Assembly (NCBI GenBank): GCA_004835665.1
Contig: RBKR01000018.1
Span: forward strand, 1,054,001-1,118,000
Reading direction: 5' to 3'
Length of the DNA stretch: 64,000 nt
From: Phoma sp. XZ068
Lineage: Eukaryota; Ascomycota; Dothideomycetes; Pleosporales; Didymellaceae
Shown: positions 1-11,839 of the stretch, in pieces
How positions within the stretch are numbered: position 1 is the first letter of the stretch
How the letters are laid out: each line of letters starts with the position of its first letter
Notes under the pieces: model-generated
Told to the model about the DNA's origin: nothing
Seen by the model: the letters and a program-made list of their open reading frames with translations, nothing else
Databases searched by the model: none
Program-made: the position numbers and the translations under genes

Positions 1-1109
1 TAAGGCATGTGTATCTTTTAACACTGCCTATTGTTGTTTAGAAGGGAGCAACCAGATATAACTAACTTTGTAGGTAGGGTCTTATGTCAGACTAAACTAA
101 GAAACAGATGGGGCATTAAGCAGGCAACTTGTACGTACTCCCTTGTGCGGAGGCACAGTAACGTGTTATAACCATATACAAAGAGCAAGGAGGCGCTTTC
201 ATGCAACTTGGGGTACTGTGCGACACTTCCTAGATTTATCGCTTAGTGAAGTTCACAGATGACGGCAGGTTACCATATCAGATTTTGGTGGGCATTGCGC
301 GCTTTTTGTTAACTTGAATGTGCACTTTGTTGTCAATGATCTCGCCAAGCGCCACATCTGCTTATTTGCGCCTGTTGCTGCGCAGCTCAAAGTATAGCAT
401 AGTATCTAGCAAGACGGACGATGTAGTAGGGCAGGGAGTGCAGTTCGGCCTTTGATCTGCGGAGCCTGGATTGCCAGACTGCGGCGGCGGCAGAGATGGC
501 GGCAGGGTTTTGCCAGGGGGGCTGCTTCGATCGCCACTGTTGGTGTGGTTGCAGGGTGCTGTAGGTGGTGGTTTGTACGCTGAAGGATTGAGGGCGTAGG
601 CACAGCTCCGCCATTTCCGCTCACAGTCTGCTCTCTTGCAGGCTGACAAGCTCCCGCAGTTTCTCCTTGACCACGGCAAGAGCGCAGGCGCGGGGTCAAG
701 TGACTCCAGGTTGATGCTTGCGATTGGCACACCCTCTAGAGAACAGCCCTAGGGTTATTGTGTTACTTAAATGTCCGTAGTAGTCTAATGCTACCCTAGG
801 TCTTCTAGTTAACTACTGCCTGGGTGCCTATATAAGCTATATAGAGCCCTTCTGGTGTGGGAAGGATAGCAAGCGCCTACTATTATTATTAAGTGGTGTT
901 CGTGATATGCTGCTGGGGCGCATTGTGCTCGTAGTCACGCGTTAGGTGTGGTGTGGTGACGATGATGATGCTGGTGGTGGTGGTGTTGATGATTGATGCA
1001 TGCAGATGCGAAGTCTAGACCCTTTATACAGCTCAAATCCATTCGACCTGTGAGCCGCGGTACCGCGCGAAGCTGTCTTGCTGTTCCGTCTTTCCGTCTT
1101 TGGAACAAG
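1..1109. other. Intergenic, no supported gene
   Basis: Short overlapping open frames on the minus strand between about 360 and 730 match nothing I recognise and begin at non-ATG codons. The part around 780-900 is AT-rich with TATATA-like words and could be decayed repeat DNA. A trinucleotide-rich tract (GAT and GGT units) lies at about 955-990. Confidence 0.5.
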
Positions 1110-2354
1110 TCATTTACCCCGTCCTTCGTGTCTGTACTGAGCCAAAGCCTCCTCCACGAGGCTCCCCCAATCAATTATATCCTTTTCAGCTTCGCGCCTC
1201 TCAAACTCTTCCCAAGCCTCATTGTCTTTTCTCCGCTCCCCCCTCCTCTCCTCTGCAACACCGACGCACGACCTCGGCTGCACAAGATGTGCCGCACTGT
1301 CCCACCACCCAAGCAATATGTCCGCATACCGCTCGATGTAGCACTTGATTTCCGTCTCATACGGCCATTCAGGCAGGTCCCACGGATTATCCACCACGCT
1401 ACGAAATCCACCCCATATATCAAATGGGTGAGGCCAAACCTTGGAGTCGGGGGGTCCTCCAGCTTTTGGTGTCACAGTAAGCTTATTATTCCAATTCGGT
1501 GGATGCGATCCTTCATCGTCATAATCCATGCCCTCTACCATCCCGTCGTATGCCATAATATTCCACAATTGCTCTTCCGCGCTTGGAAAGGCAGGGACAA
1601 CCGTACTTCCTCCTTGCACAAGCGGTATACGAATCTTGCGCGTCCATGGCATTTCGTACACTGGTAAACCGAACCATCGCCATGTCACCGGACAGCTGCC
1701 GCTGGGGAGCATGTCGTACCGGCAGTTAGGATCAGCTTTCATGTGCACGAGCAAATTGACGCCAGCAAGCCCCATGGCAGGGCCGCATAGCATCGGGCTC
1801 ACGTTACAGTCTACCCAGCGCAGAAGTGCCTCTGATGTGCCCTCAGAACCTTTACTGTCGCATATGTGGTCCTGCCAGCGCTTGCTTATGCTCCTGAACG
1901 CATCGAGGTACATGTCGCATATGTATGCCGGGTCTTCACAGTCGGATTTCTTCCATTTATGCGTATATGTGTTCGGCTGTGACTGCGAGTCCGGGGCCGT
2001 GCCGGCGAGGTAGATCCACACTTCGAATTTTGTGCTGAGTTCTACAGCCGTTCCGTCGTGGTGGAGCCCGAGTAACTGATCGTATGTGGGGAACCAGGGA
2101 GGATCGACCGTCCAAAAGAAGAGTTGCTCGACATCTTCCACTAGTGGCCGCACGTAGCTGTGGCCCTGGCCCTTGTCATAGTCAGAAGAGAGAAGCTTCC
2201 GTTGGTAATCGAGCTCAAGGTAACGCGCGCGACGCAAGGGCAGAGCAATAAAGAAGACCGTTATAATGAGAGCGGTGACGATCGCGAAGAAGGTAGCGAA
2301 TAAAGTGCAAGCGCACGTGCGACGTAATGTCGGCCGTGGAAGCCGTGAAAACAT
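1110..2354 (-). CDS. Hypothetical single-pass membrane protein
   Basis: This is an uninterrupted 414-aa frame from an ATG at 2354 to a TGA at 1110. The N-terminus is short and basic (several Arg), followed by one strongly hydrophobic segment at about residues 16-38. A long, Trp-rich soluble part follows, with repeated PW, WW and DPPWFPT-like words and several Cys. This topology suggests a type II membrane protein with a lumenal or extracellular domain. I do not recognise a catalytic motif or a named family. The length, absence of stops and ordinary composition support a real gene. The function is unknown. Confidence 0.7.
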   Translation of the reverse strand: MFSRLPRPTLRRTCACTLFATFFAIVTALIITVFFIALPLRRARYLELDYQRKLLSSDYDKGQGHSYVRPLVEDVEQLFFWTVDPPWFPTYDQLLGLHHDGTAVELSTKFEVWIYLAGTAPDSQSQPNTYTHKWKKSDCEDPAYICDMYLDAFRSISKRWQDHICDSKGSEGTSEALLRWVDCNVSPMLCGPAMGLAGVNLLVHMKADPNCRYDMLPSGSCPVTWRWFGLPVYEMPWTRKIRIPLVQGGSTVVPAFPSAEEQLWNIMAYDGMVEGMDYDDEGSHPPNWNNKLTVTPKAGGPPDSKVWPHPFDIWGGFRSVVDNPWDLPEWPYETEIKCYIERYADILLGWWDSAAHLVQPRSCVGVAEERRGERRKDNEAWEEFERREAEKDIIDWGSLVEEALAQYRHEGRGK

Positions 2355-2722
2355 TGTTCAGCAATGTGCACGTGATGCCGTCGCAATTGCGTAGAGATGC
2401 ATGCTCATGAGCGACGAGATAATGGCCAGCGTCTCGTTGGGCGATGAAGGTAAGATAGAAACGGTCCTAATACCGTCACTTGGTTTAGGCAACAACTGTG
2501 GAGACGACGGAATCTTAGGCAGGCCTGTGGTTATTGAAGTTAGCGCGGAAGATGGGGCAGGGGCCGGCGGTTAGCCGAGCGGTAGCAGACCTAAGACTTC
2601 AACTTTTCCGACGACATTAAGTAGTAATGTACCATGAGGCCAATCATCCGGCTGCGTGAAATTATCTACATTATCTTGCCGTGTTCAAATAAAGACGTGC
2701 TACATGCTGCGCCGGCCCCAAT
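2355..2722. other. Intergenic spacer
   Basis: No gene is seen. A short stretch at about 2569-2600 resembles the D-arm of a tRNA, but no T-loop or matching acceptor stem follows. Confidence 0.4.
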
Positions 2723-3983
2723 TCAAGTTTGCCCAAATGCTTTGCTGCTAAATCCTGCGTCACATCCCGGCTTCTCAGGCTCGACAGACGACTCTTTTAT
2801 CGTCACTGTCATGCTTTTCATGATACCCGGCCTTCCATGTTCCCCCTCTTCTAGGATGGCGCGATCACTGTCATCATCTGCGCCTAACACAGACTCTCCT
2901 TGTATCCGACTATGGTACGCTTTACTCCCTCTGAGGTTGTCCATGATCACATTCCCCCCCGCACTATGACTATGGCCGTAAAGTGGTGTTTTACGACTAT
3001 CGGTGACAGTAGAAGGTAGGATTCGCTGAAAGACTTTGGTCAAGGCCTTGCGTAATGGTGGCAATGATGCAATCATGATGCCCAGAGAGAGCTCAGCTTG
3101 GGACCAGATCGTCAGAGGAACACCATCCCATGTGGGATCTTGCGTTGTAAAGATTGTGCGAAGTTCGGTGGTTTTGAAGATGGAGCAAACGGTGGCTCTT
3201 TCGAAGAATCAGCAGATGTGCCGAGCAAGGGATGGTTGGAAGACTGCACTTACGGGATACTGAGCAGGAACACAACGCGGATGCCCCACTGCGTTCTTCG
3301 CGATAACTGAACATTCGAAAGGTAGATCAAAGGTGCGGCCATATAAACAATGTCGGTGACGATGTTGCTCACACCCTGCGTGTAGGAAAGCTTCAGACCA
3401 CCTTTTGCCCAGCACTTGAACTGGCCCTGGTACGCAAAGTTCCAATTTTTCTCGAGAGGTATGCAACCAAAGAATGTCAAAACAGGTGCTAGAAAATTGA
3501 AAGCTGTCACCATCAGGATCGACAACCAGACAATAACCTGATACAGTTTGGAGAAGTTCAGCACCAGAAGCCAAGCGCAAATCGACCATTTCAGGAAAGC
3601 GACCGCAATGACGTTGACAATTTGGTCGATCCAGAGGTAGTAGCTGTACTCGAGGATGTTGGGAAACACAGAGGGGTCCATAATGTGTCTTCCAAGGCCA
3701 AGGCCAACAATAACCTGCGTCAACGATGTCGCTACGATGTTGAGGCACTAGTTTGTTATGTGTCAGATTCTATCAGATTATGACGACTCCAGTTTTTGAA
3801 GGAAACAGCACTCACACAAGCTATGATCAGCAGGTAATCACAGACCAGGAATCTTCGCCGACTGGTGAGACTGTATGCGACTCTCCATACCAGGAAAGCT
3901 GTGCTGACGATCAACAGTGACCAAGTTGGCACCATAACTGTCAGGCGGCGGTCGGGCCATTCCGATGTTGTGGGGTCTGCCAT
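2723..3983 (-). CDS. PTH11-type integral membrane protein with fungal rhodopsin-like domain
   Basis: Three exons are inferred: 3983-3816, 3747-3254 and 3197-2723 (introns 68 and 56 nt), giving 378 aa. The ATG at 3983 begins MADPTT; an earlier in-frame GTG was not used. The protein has about seven hydrophobic helices, then a polar tail of roughly 110 residues. The conserved segment FKTTELRTIF...DPTWDGVPLTIWSQAELSLGI near the last helices is characteristic of the fungal rhodopsin-like domain (PTH11/SAT4-like proteins). Such proteins sit in the plasma membrane and some sense surface or host cues. The ligand and role here are unknown. The 5' acceptor of exon 3 (GAAAG) is weak, but it is the only one that keeps the frame. 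Confidence 0.82.
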
Positions 3984-5976
3984 ACCGGTGGGTCGTCGCG
4001 GCAGGATCACCAAGCTTCTGCAGAAGTCGTCGAGCTTGCAGAGCAGTCAGGGGTGGAAGAGGTACGGTTTAAGAGCTTGAGCACTGCACTACTTCTCGCC
4101 TCTCACGCTGGAAGGATGCAGCATTCGGGCGGACTCAAGTAACAGAATTTCAAGTGTGGATAGAAGAGCTAACCAGGCGAAACGATACAGGTCTTGATGC
4201 CCTGGTCAAATCAAGCGTTCCTGCGTCTCGTATAGCCCCCTTCACACATCCCTTTCGGCGCCCAATGGCTCCTTCCGATTAATTTCGATGAACCCGCCAC
4301 ATGGTTCGATAGCTTCCCGTCTACCAAAGCAGCCGGCATTGCATGCAGCACTACTACGGAAGGAGCTCACCGGGATAGTGAGCGTCAAGTATAATACGCT
4401 CGCCACATGAAACCAACAATGCTTCTCTGTCACAGCCATCCTGCCTTTCATTCAGTCGTCGCCAACTCCAAACAAGTTGAACTGGGCAATCGTAACGACG
4501 GCAAAGCTCAACACTTTGGCGAAGAGCACCCTGCTGCATCAGAGGTCCTTTCCTTCGTTAGAGAATCGTATTGGCCATAAAGCCATTCACGAACTTGCAG
4601 TTCGACGTGGTTTTGGCTAGTCAGACTCCACCGAGAAGGAGCCGTGAAGGATGCCGACCGTAAAACGCGGAGATACTGTCCGGAACATTCTCATTCGTTG
4701 CTGCTCATACGAAGGATTGCAGGCCTGAAGCTGCAGCATTACGACTCGCATTCACCTGAGAGACAGCTCAGCTGCGGGTACGCTCCGCAGCCCAAGCTGT
4801 TGACAGCTTGACTAACCGCGCAATATCGTGCCGTCCCGACCCCGGCCCAAGTTTGAGTGGCGAAGGGTTTTGTTTAAGCAGACACAAAATCCAGATCATA
4901 GAATCAATATGAGAGTTGTTCGTATTTAAGAAGCTCTCGTTTCTCTAGAACAGATAGGCGGCGTGTGCATCCAGCATACTATCTACCGTCTTGAAATATC
5001 TTTTGAAGGGCAAGGTTCGTGGACCAATTTAACGGGGGAGAAGCTCACGCAATGTAAACTACCACTGCACTAATGATCCGTGTACTATGTGAACAGACAC
5101 TATCTCAGAAGCGAAGTACTGTAATTGGTTCAAGGAAGCCTCGACCGCGCCATCGGTACGCCACCGGTATACCATGTGGCTTCACAAATCTCCGAAAGCG
5201 AGGAACACCATACTTGCGAAATCCGTCATCGGGAACAAAAATTAGCGGTCAGCAGTATAAGTACATGGAGCAGTGCTGGGGGCAATACTGAATGGCACTA
5301 GCTACTCAGCCGCCCGCTTCATCACCAGTCAATCTAAGCGGAACGTGCAGGTCTGTGCCTTTGGCTGAATTGATCCTCTGGTCTGAACTCAAGAAAATTT
5401 CGAAATGCTATGCAGAAAATCTACAGCTGCGACCGCAGATGTACCGATCAGCTCACCGATACCTATTCCACGGTGCAGGGTCACTGGAAGCGAGTCAGGG
5501 CTTGCGCCGGCCTAAAATTCATCCTCATCCCGCTGTACAGGCGTGGCTGGTCAATGGCTGTGAGTTCACCCGGTATGAAGGCCCGACCCCGGCGATGCAT
5601 CCCAACTAGGTGTACGGTCCCGAACAGTCAACTTGGGAACACACCCGGTGCTTGCTATCGCAGGACTGAACAGGAATTAGGGCGATAGGCCTTCCGCTTG
5701 TACCAGGGCTTACCGCGAAGGGGCTCAGAAGGTCACTGCGCAGCATTTGCCGTATTCACTGACTTGTGAACAGGCGTCAACTATTCGCCTCTGTCTTCTT
5801 TTGGAGTTCCATGGGGCTGAAAATCATTTCCAATAATGCTCGGGACTGCCGCAACGCCGGTTCGACAACTGCCGTCCATGGTGTCGCTCATATAAGACGA
5901 TTACCGGACGCTTGATTTGGCAGCGGTGGTACATCTTGAGTGCTTCAACTTCAACATCCACAGTCTGGTCGCTACA
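3984..5976. other. Intergenic, no supported gene (2.0 kb)
   Basis: Both strands hold only short open frames, mostly with non-ATG starts and no recognisable domains. This is the upstream region of two divergently transcribed genes. Nothing specific is identified. Confidence 0.5.
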
Positions 5977-7930
5977 ATGGCCGTGTTCTCTCGTTTGGCT
6001 GTTGCCGTTCAATTCCTTAGCATTTTTATTGCTCCATCTTTCGGCACTGCAACCCCACAGTACGATTATGTCATCGTAGGGGGAGGTATAACAGGCTTGG
6101 TTGTGGCAAATCGCCTTTCCGAGGACAAAAGCAGTGCGTCCAGTTTGGCTTGTTGTTCACGGTTCTTTTACTAACAGGTTTGTATAGAGTCCGTCCTCGT
6201 AATTGAAGCCGGAGACAATGTGGATACCGACGCAACGAAGATTCCCAACAAGGCCAACGATTTGACTGCCGCGAACGGCCTTATGTGGGATGGTATCAAC
6301 TCAAACCCTGAGCCTGGACTTGGCAACAACAGCTATCCCGTCATAGTCGCCAAAGTCTTGGGTGGTGGCTCAGTAATCAATGGTAAGCCCAGCACAACGA
6401 GTGATATATGACAATGATGGTAACGGGTATCCAGGCATGGTATACGATCGCGGCAGTGCGGCAGACTACGATGCGTGGGAAGCGCTGGGCAACCCAGGCT
6501 GGGGATGGAGCGGCATAGAACCCTTCTTCAAGAAGGGCACCACATACCAGCCTGCTTCCCCTGCCGCCGTCAAAGACTTCAACATAACATGGGACGGTTC
6601 TACCTACGGCAAAGGGCCTCTGACGGTCTCTGTCACCAGCAGCCAATATGCAGATATCAAGGACTATTGGAAGGCCTGGAAGGCAACTGGGGTTCATGTG
6701 CCTGAAGATGGCAACAACGGTGAGGCATATGGCGCATCGTGGTACCCAAACACAATGGATGCGACCACAGGACGAAGAGCGCATGCGCGTTACGCATACT
6801 ATGATCCGATCCAGAAGACACGCACCAACCTGAGGATTCTCACCAAGACAACTGTGCAGAAGATCCTGTTTGACAACAAAGACAAGCCAACCGCGACAGG
6901 CGTCGAGATCATCGACGCCGCAGGCAAGGTGTCAACAGTCTGCGCAAAGAAGGAAGTCGTTCTCGCCGCAGGCTCGATCCAGACCCCAAAGCTCCTACAG
7001 CTCAGCGGTATCGGCCCACGAGCCGTCCTCAAGGCAGCAGGAGTCAAAGTGCGAGTCGAGCTTGACGCCGTGGGCTCCAACTTCCAAGACCACCCATGGG
7101 CAACAGTCATGTTCAACACAACCCCCGTCGCGTTCCCTAACCCAAGCTCGCTTCTCACAAACGCCACCTTCAACGCTTCAGCCTGGGCGCAGTACGAGGC
7201 AAACAAGACAGGCCCTTACACCTTCGCCCGCGGCAACGCGCTTGCATTCATCTCGCTCCCGGATATGACATCCAGCCAGGACATCCGCAGCATCGTCGGC
7301 CGCCTCAGTAGCCAAAACGACGAGCAGTACCTCCCAGCCGTGTACAAGAACAACAAGAAACTCCTCCGCGGGTTCGCCGCCCAGCGCGCCCTCATCGCCA
7401 ACATCTTCAAGCGCCGCGACGCCGCCGTCGCCGAGTTCCCCGTCCCCGCCGACGCCGCCTTCAACCTGGTCGGCGTCGAGAAACCGCTCTCGCGCGGAAC
7501 CGTCTACCTGAACGCATCGAACCCCCAGGGCCCACCGGTAGTGACGCACAACGCGTTCGTGAACCCGATTGACCGCACGATTCTGGGCATCAGCACGCGG
7601 TACTACCGCTCTGTTCTCGCGTCCCCGCTGCTGAGTAAGTTCCGCATCGCTGAGACACTGCCCGGCGCGCAGTTCAAGACCGATGAGCAGATCTACAATG
7701 CTTTGCTCGCGCAGGGCTTGCTAAGCCCTACGCTTGCGCACCCGTCTGGCTCGTGTCCTATGATGCCGGAGAGTCTGGGCGGCTGTGTGAGTGAGAAGCT
7801 GTTGGTGTATGGCACGCGCAGGCTGTCGATTGTGGACGCGAGTATTCTGCCTATTATCCCGAGTTGCCATTTGCAAGCGACGATGTATGGGGTGGGTGAG
7901 AAGGCGGCGGATATCATTAAGAGGAGGTAG
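5977..7930 (+). CDS. Secreted GMC oxidoreductase (glucose oxidase/choline dehydrogenase family)
   Basis: Exons 5977-6133, 6188-6382 and 6435-7930 (introns 54 and 52 nt) give 615 aa. Residues 1-25 form a signal peptide, so the enzyme is probably secreted. The FAD-binding ADP-fold begins with YDYVIVGGGITG, and a second GMC signature lies around GSIQTPKLLQLSGIGP. The C-terminal substrate domain carries HPSGSCPM and then PSCHLQATMYGVGEKAADI, supplying the His residues of the active site. Family members oxidise alcohols or sugars and pass electrons to oxygen or quinones. The substrate cannot be read from sequence: glucose oxidase, aryl-alcohol oxidase and versicolorin-B-synthase-like enzymes all share these motifs. 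Splice phases agree exactly and family motifs run across both junctions. Confidence 0.9.
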
Positions 7931-8596
7931 GTGGATAGTTTGCTTGGGCGTGCAGACTGGGGGTGGACGTCTGCGTGTTTTCTCGGGTGGTGGGCTGCTT
8001 TGTCTTGTGGTATATTCATTTTTAATTCAAGTCAGAGGGTCGCCCTGCTGAACTCACTGCGCCTTGCAACCCGTGGCACGGCTCGTATTATGCCACGATC
8101 TGGTGTGCTCTTCACCGTGGCTGTAATCCAAGAGTTTCCATTTTGAATGCAAAATGAGGTGATTCTGATTCAATTCATTTTCTCTACAATGTGAGTTTCA
8201 CTGTATTCCTGCATCCTTGCAAGGTCAGTAATCCAGATCGCTAAAACAAAATACACATTCTCACCCTCTCCCATCTCTCGACTTAAAGTCAATCTCCGTC
8301 TTCTTCACCGTCTTCGTCGTCCTCCTACTATGATGTCCACTCACATCCCCCGGCTTGCGCTCATCGCCCTTATTCGTGTACCCCTCTGAGTCAAATGCTG
8401 TCGTGGTATGCGAGCTGGTTTGCCAAGCTCGATGACAAGTGGAACGTTCCATAGGCCAGTGTTACATCGTACAAAGCAGATTTGGTGGATACAATGATCA
8501 TTGAACAGAAGCTATAGTGCTGAAAAGTTGATTGTAGCAGAGTGTTCAGCGGTGATTGACACTGCGCAAGCGATCTTTAACCAATTGAGAGGCCAA
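7931..8596. other. Spacer between convergent genes
   Basis: It holds the presumed 3' UTRs of the flanking genes. A 63-codon minus-strand frame at 8261-8452 with a basic tail (TKTVKKTEID) might be a decayed exon end, but no partner exon was found. Confidence 0.4.
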
Positions 8597-10300
8597 TTAC
8601 CTACTTTGTACTGGGAGCTCTGTAGGGCAAGCGCTTCCATCCAGTTCGACCGCGTAGTCTCTTGCATTGGCACCTACCTCTTTCGGAGGCGTACCTTCTG
8701 GCGCCTCGAATACCTCGGACAGATCCTTCTCAACCGCATATGCTCTTTTTGCAGATGTATCTCCCGAGGTTGCATCTCCCGAGGTTGCATCTCCCGAGGC
8801 TTTGAGAGTGTCGCTACCTCTCCGCCGCCAAAGAAAGAAGACAGCGCCAGCGAGGAGGATGGCACCGACAACAGCACCCACTGCGATTCCAGCGATAGCC
8901 CCTGTTGATAGTCTGGCATGATTAGAACCTTGTGCGGATCTGTTTGTAGAAGTTTCCAGCAGTATAGAGCCATTCAAGTAAGCGACACAGTTATTCGCAG
9001 TATCAATACCAGCGATAGTCTCTTGCGCCAGTGTTGTCTGTGCTGGCGCTATGCTGAACTCGTTCCTGTCATGGTTCACCATGAGGTACGCAGAGCTAAA
9101 AAACATACCGCCCAGTCTTGGCATCTCCTTACTCTCTTCGTCCATCGAAATTATCGGAATAGCTACTCGTGAGGTGTTGAATTTAGTTGGGCCGTCTGCG
9201 GCGATATATGGATTTCCTTTAAGGAGAAGCTGCTGGTCTGTAAAGCTAACAGTAATGGCATTTTCGACAGTAACTGACAGCTGACCCTTGAAAGTTCTGC
9301 TAGCATTAGCATTGTAGATGAAAACCAAGGTGATTGACTAACGCGCTTTCCGGGTCGATGAGCGCTGTGAGAGGCAAAAGTCTAGTGGCACCGATTATGT
9401 TGGTGCCATTGTCAGCCCGCCTGCCACCCATGCTGTTGATGACCCTTTCCCCATACTGGTGGGGTAATGCCATGATGCTGCGCATTGAAGGTACCACGCA
9501 GGCGTTGAGAGTGCCTAAGCCATTGAGAATATTGACCACAGTACCGTCCTGGCTAACTAGACTCATATCTGTCAGCTGAACAATCATGCCTTCGGGACAG
9601 TCAACGGGTTCGCTTTGAGTGAAGGCTTTTGTAAGATTCCGCGAATCTCTAACCACAGAAACATCGTACCCGCCGAAAGTTACAACGCCATCACGGGGTT
9701 GATTTGCGAACTCGTCACCCCAAAGGAGAGAGTACGACCTTGAGGAGATGTTTCCAGCAGCGTGTAGTGCATCAATGAAACTCGAGTTTACGCCAGTCCC
9801 TATCTCCGCCTGAGGCCTCGTTTGATGCACTTGGTCGGTAGGGACGCCAAACGCAAAGTTGCGCAACGATACACCATCGCCTAGCGTTACATAATCCTGG
9901 GTCCAGTTTGTTTCTATCCCTTTATCGACAACATGATCGACTGCGAGGTTTACGGTTGCAGCCGAGCTTGACGATCTCTGGACATAACGACCGCCATGGC
10001 CAACCAAGCATACGTTGCCCTTGTTGTCACAAAAGCCATCAGCTCCGTAGACATATGTATTAGCATGAGCCCTAACAGGATGTAAGCTAGCGATGATGAA
10101 ATGACGTACGACACTCACGCGCATAGTATGAATGACAAGTCTTGATTCGGAGTGCCCATGCCCAGAGAAACACCTCGCATCGAGCCCTGGCCAGCCAGTA
10201 GTTGGCTTTTGAACGGCAGAGTCACAGCACGAGGGTCACATTGTGCAGCTTGTGATGGTATGGGAAGGGACACAACAGCGAGGAAGAAGTGACGAAACAT
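8597..10300 (-). CDS. Membrane-anchored aspartic-protease-like protein, probably non-catalytic
   Basis: Exons 10300-10119, 10071-9343 and 9296-8597 (introns 47 and 46 nt) give about 536 aa. The last acceptor could alternatively be 3 nt upstream, adding one residue. The start ATG at 10300 gives a signal peptide (MFRHFFLAVVSLPIPSQA); a further in-frame ATG at 10393 is less likely. The body has the pepsin-fold layout (VSLGMGTPNQDLSF near the N-terminus, then YGADGF, NSSFIDAL and FGGYD). The usual DTGS motifs are absent: the first site reads SFILCA and the second VVPSMRSI. A single transmembrane helix (GAIAGIAVGAVVGAILLAGAV) and a polar tail with five-residue SGDAT repeats follow. This resembles the yapsin-like architecture of cell-surface proteins that lost peptidase function. 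A binding or structural wall role is inferred. Confidence 0.78.
8761..8799 (-). repeat. 15-bp in-frame tandem repeat in protease-like gene
   Basis: The 15-base unit ctcccgaggttgcat repeats 2.6 times and encodes repeated Ser-Gly-Asp-Ala-Thr in the cytoplasmic tail. It is in frame, so copy-number change would only alter tail length. Confidence 0.9.
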
Positions 10301-11751
10301 CTTGTCAAGGTAGTTGTGAAAACAGAATTTCGGCGTGAGTAATAACAGGACAAGCAGGGAAACTAAGGGACCGCAGCGCTCAGGTGTTAACATTTGTTGG
10401 TGACAGACGTTCCTTGTTCTACCCCTGATTTTAAAACAGGTTGTGCTACTGCACAGTTGCGGCTTACGCCAAGCTAGAACAAGAGAAATTCAATGTCTTT
10501 GCCCCGTGGTTGGCCACAGTTATGCACCAAAGTGGCCTAATACTACCAGGTTGCTCGCTTGGCGTTCCCATTGTGATCGGACACCGTTGAAGCTGACTGT
10601 GCCGACTGACCAATGACAGCACATCGCACTGGACCCTTGTCGTATGTTGCTGAACGTTAATTAATTTGCTGCGGGCCAGTTCTGTGATTCTGGGTACACA
10701 ACCTGCGCTGTTTTGATTGAAACAACGCAGTCAACGAGTAATAGCTTTCCGAGGTCGTATGGCAGGTCCTGGCTGTCCTGCCAATCTGGTTATACGTCAG
10801 CGGCTAGTGCAGTCGAATCGAGAGAATACAGCGAGCAAAAGGCCACAGCTGATGGCTCTGTAGAGCGAGCAAGGTATCAACAAGGCTGAGGCTAAGGTTT
10901 GCGGTGGGTTAGCGAAGTGCAGGGTCAAACTGGGTAACCAAGAATGAAACACACGTCAATGTGCGCAATGCGCCATCCCTCCGGCTCCCCGAGACTCTGC
11001 TCGCTTGTCAATACGTCCTAAACCTCTGGATCTCCACGTTTATATATAGGAGACATATATACATAGTAGATTCTTATTTGGACTTAAAGATAAATACTAT
11101 ACTATATTCTAGTTGTATGCTAATATACTAAAGTTGGTTTATTAGTTATACTTTAAAAGTCCTATAGACTTGATAGTTACTTTTTAATAACTTAATAACT
11201 TCAGATATAAAGATAGTTTATTAGCTACAATAAGACATTATAGTATTAGTACCTTCTTAAAGCCAGAGAACGAGTCTATCGGCAAGTGTATAGAGTAAAA
11301 TAACTTAAGCGGCCTAGGAGTGTTAATATCCCACCAATTGTGTTTACTTGTAGTAGCCTAATGAAGCTAGAGTGAATGGTCAAATTGTGGTCGCGCCTAC
11401 GCAGGAAGGCTACTTTTGCCAATGTGACCTACCGTAAGAAATACCTTGTTGAAGTGTTTTCCACTCATTAAAAGGTGCAGCTAGCCTTGTATCCTTTCAA
11501 TGAGTGAAGAAAGATTGGTCCAGTCAAATCGTACAGTCGAATAATCAATCCAAAAATCATGTATGACTATCGGCACAAGCGAAGCCGTTCCATAACTACT
11601 TACAAATTACGCCTTCAACGTGCTTCCAAGTGCCCTGGACAGCAGACGGCGGGGTGGTTCGCTTCCTCGCTTCCTCGCTGATCTGCGCGCCAATCTCTGC
11701 TCCAACCAACTTGCAAAAAGACCACCACCCCAACCCAACGAGAATACAAAA
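10301..11751. other. Gene-poor intergenic stretch
   Basis: No coding frame is supported. It contains the AT-rich island at 11038-11260 and the presumed promoter of the minus-strand aspartic-protease-like gene. Confidence 0.5.
11038..11260. other. AT-rich island, probably decayed repeat
   Basis: About 220 bases are dominated by TA, TAT and TTAA words and contain very few C or G, unlike the flanks. In filamentous ascomycetes such islands are commonly transposon copies degraded by repeat-induced point mutation. No terminal repeats or coding remnants are visible, so the origin is inference. Confidence 0.5.
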
Positions 11752-11839
11752 TGCATCGGCCGGGAATCGAACCCGGGGCTAGCCGAAACTGTCCTGTGAA
11801 GGATGGCAACGGCTAATTTTACCACTAAACCACCGATGC
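11752..11839 (-). tRNA. trnG-GCC: tRNA-Gly(GCC) with a 17-nt intron
   Basis: Read on the minus strand, it has a 7-bp acceptor stem (GCATCGG with CCGATGC), a D-arm with TTTAGTGGTAAAAT, and an anticodon stem AGCCG/CGGCT. The loop is TTGCCA...T with anticodon GCC, and the T-arm is CCGGGTTCGATTCCCGG. The 24 nt between the anticodon stems is a normal 7-nt loop plus a 17-nt insert at 11787-11803, directly after position 37, the canonical site of nuclear tRNA introns. The discriminator base is A at 11752. The mature length is 71 nt, normal for tRNA-Gly. Confidence 0.95.

Noticed and set aside
362..732. Overlapping minus-strand frames of 75-122 codons
   Set aside because: Non-ATG starts, no domain and mutual overlap; GC-rich composition alone explains them.
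2565..2605. tRNA-like sequence (GTTAGCCGAGCGGTAGCAG)
   Set aside because: Only a D-arm resemblance; no T-loop GGTTCGA, no acceptor pairing and no plausible anticodon arm.
8261..8452. Minus-strand 63-codon frame with basic end
   Set aside because: The tail looks a little like the end of a membrane protein, but no upstream exon with matching phase was found.
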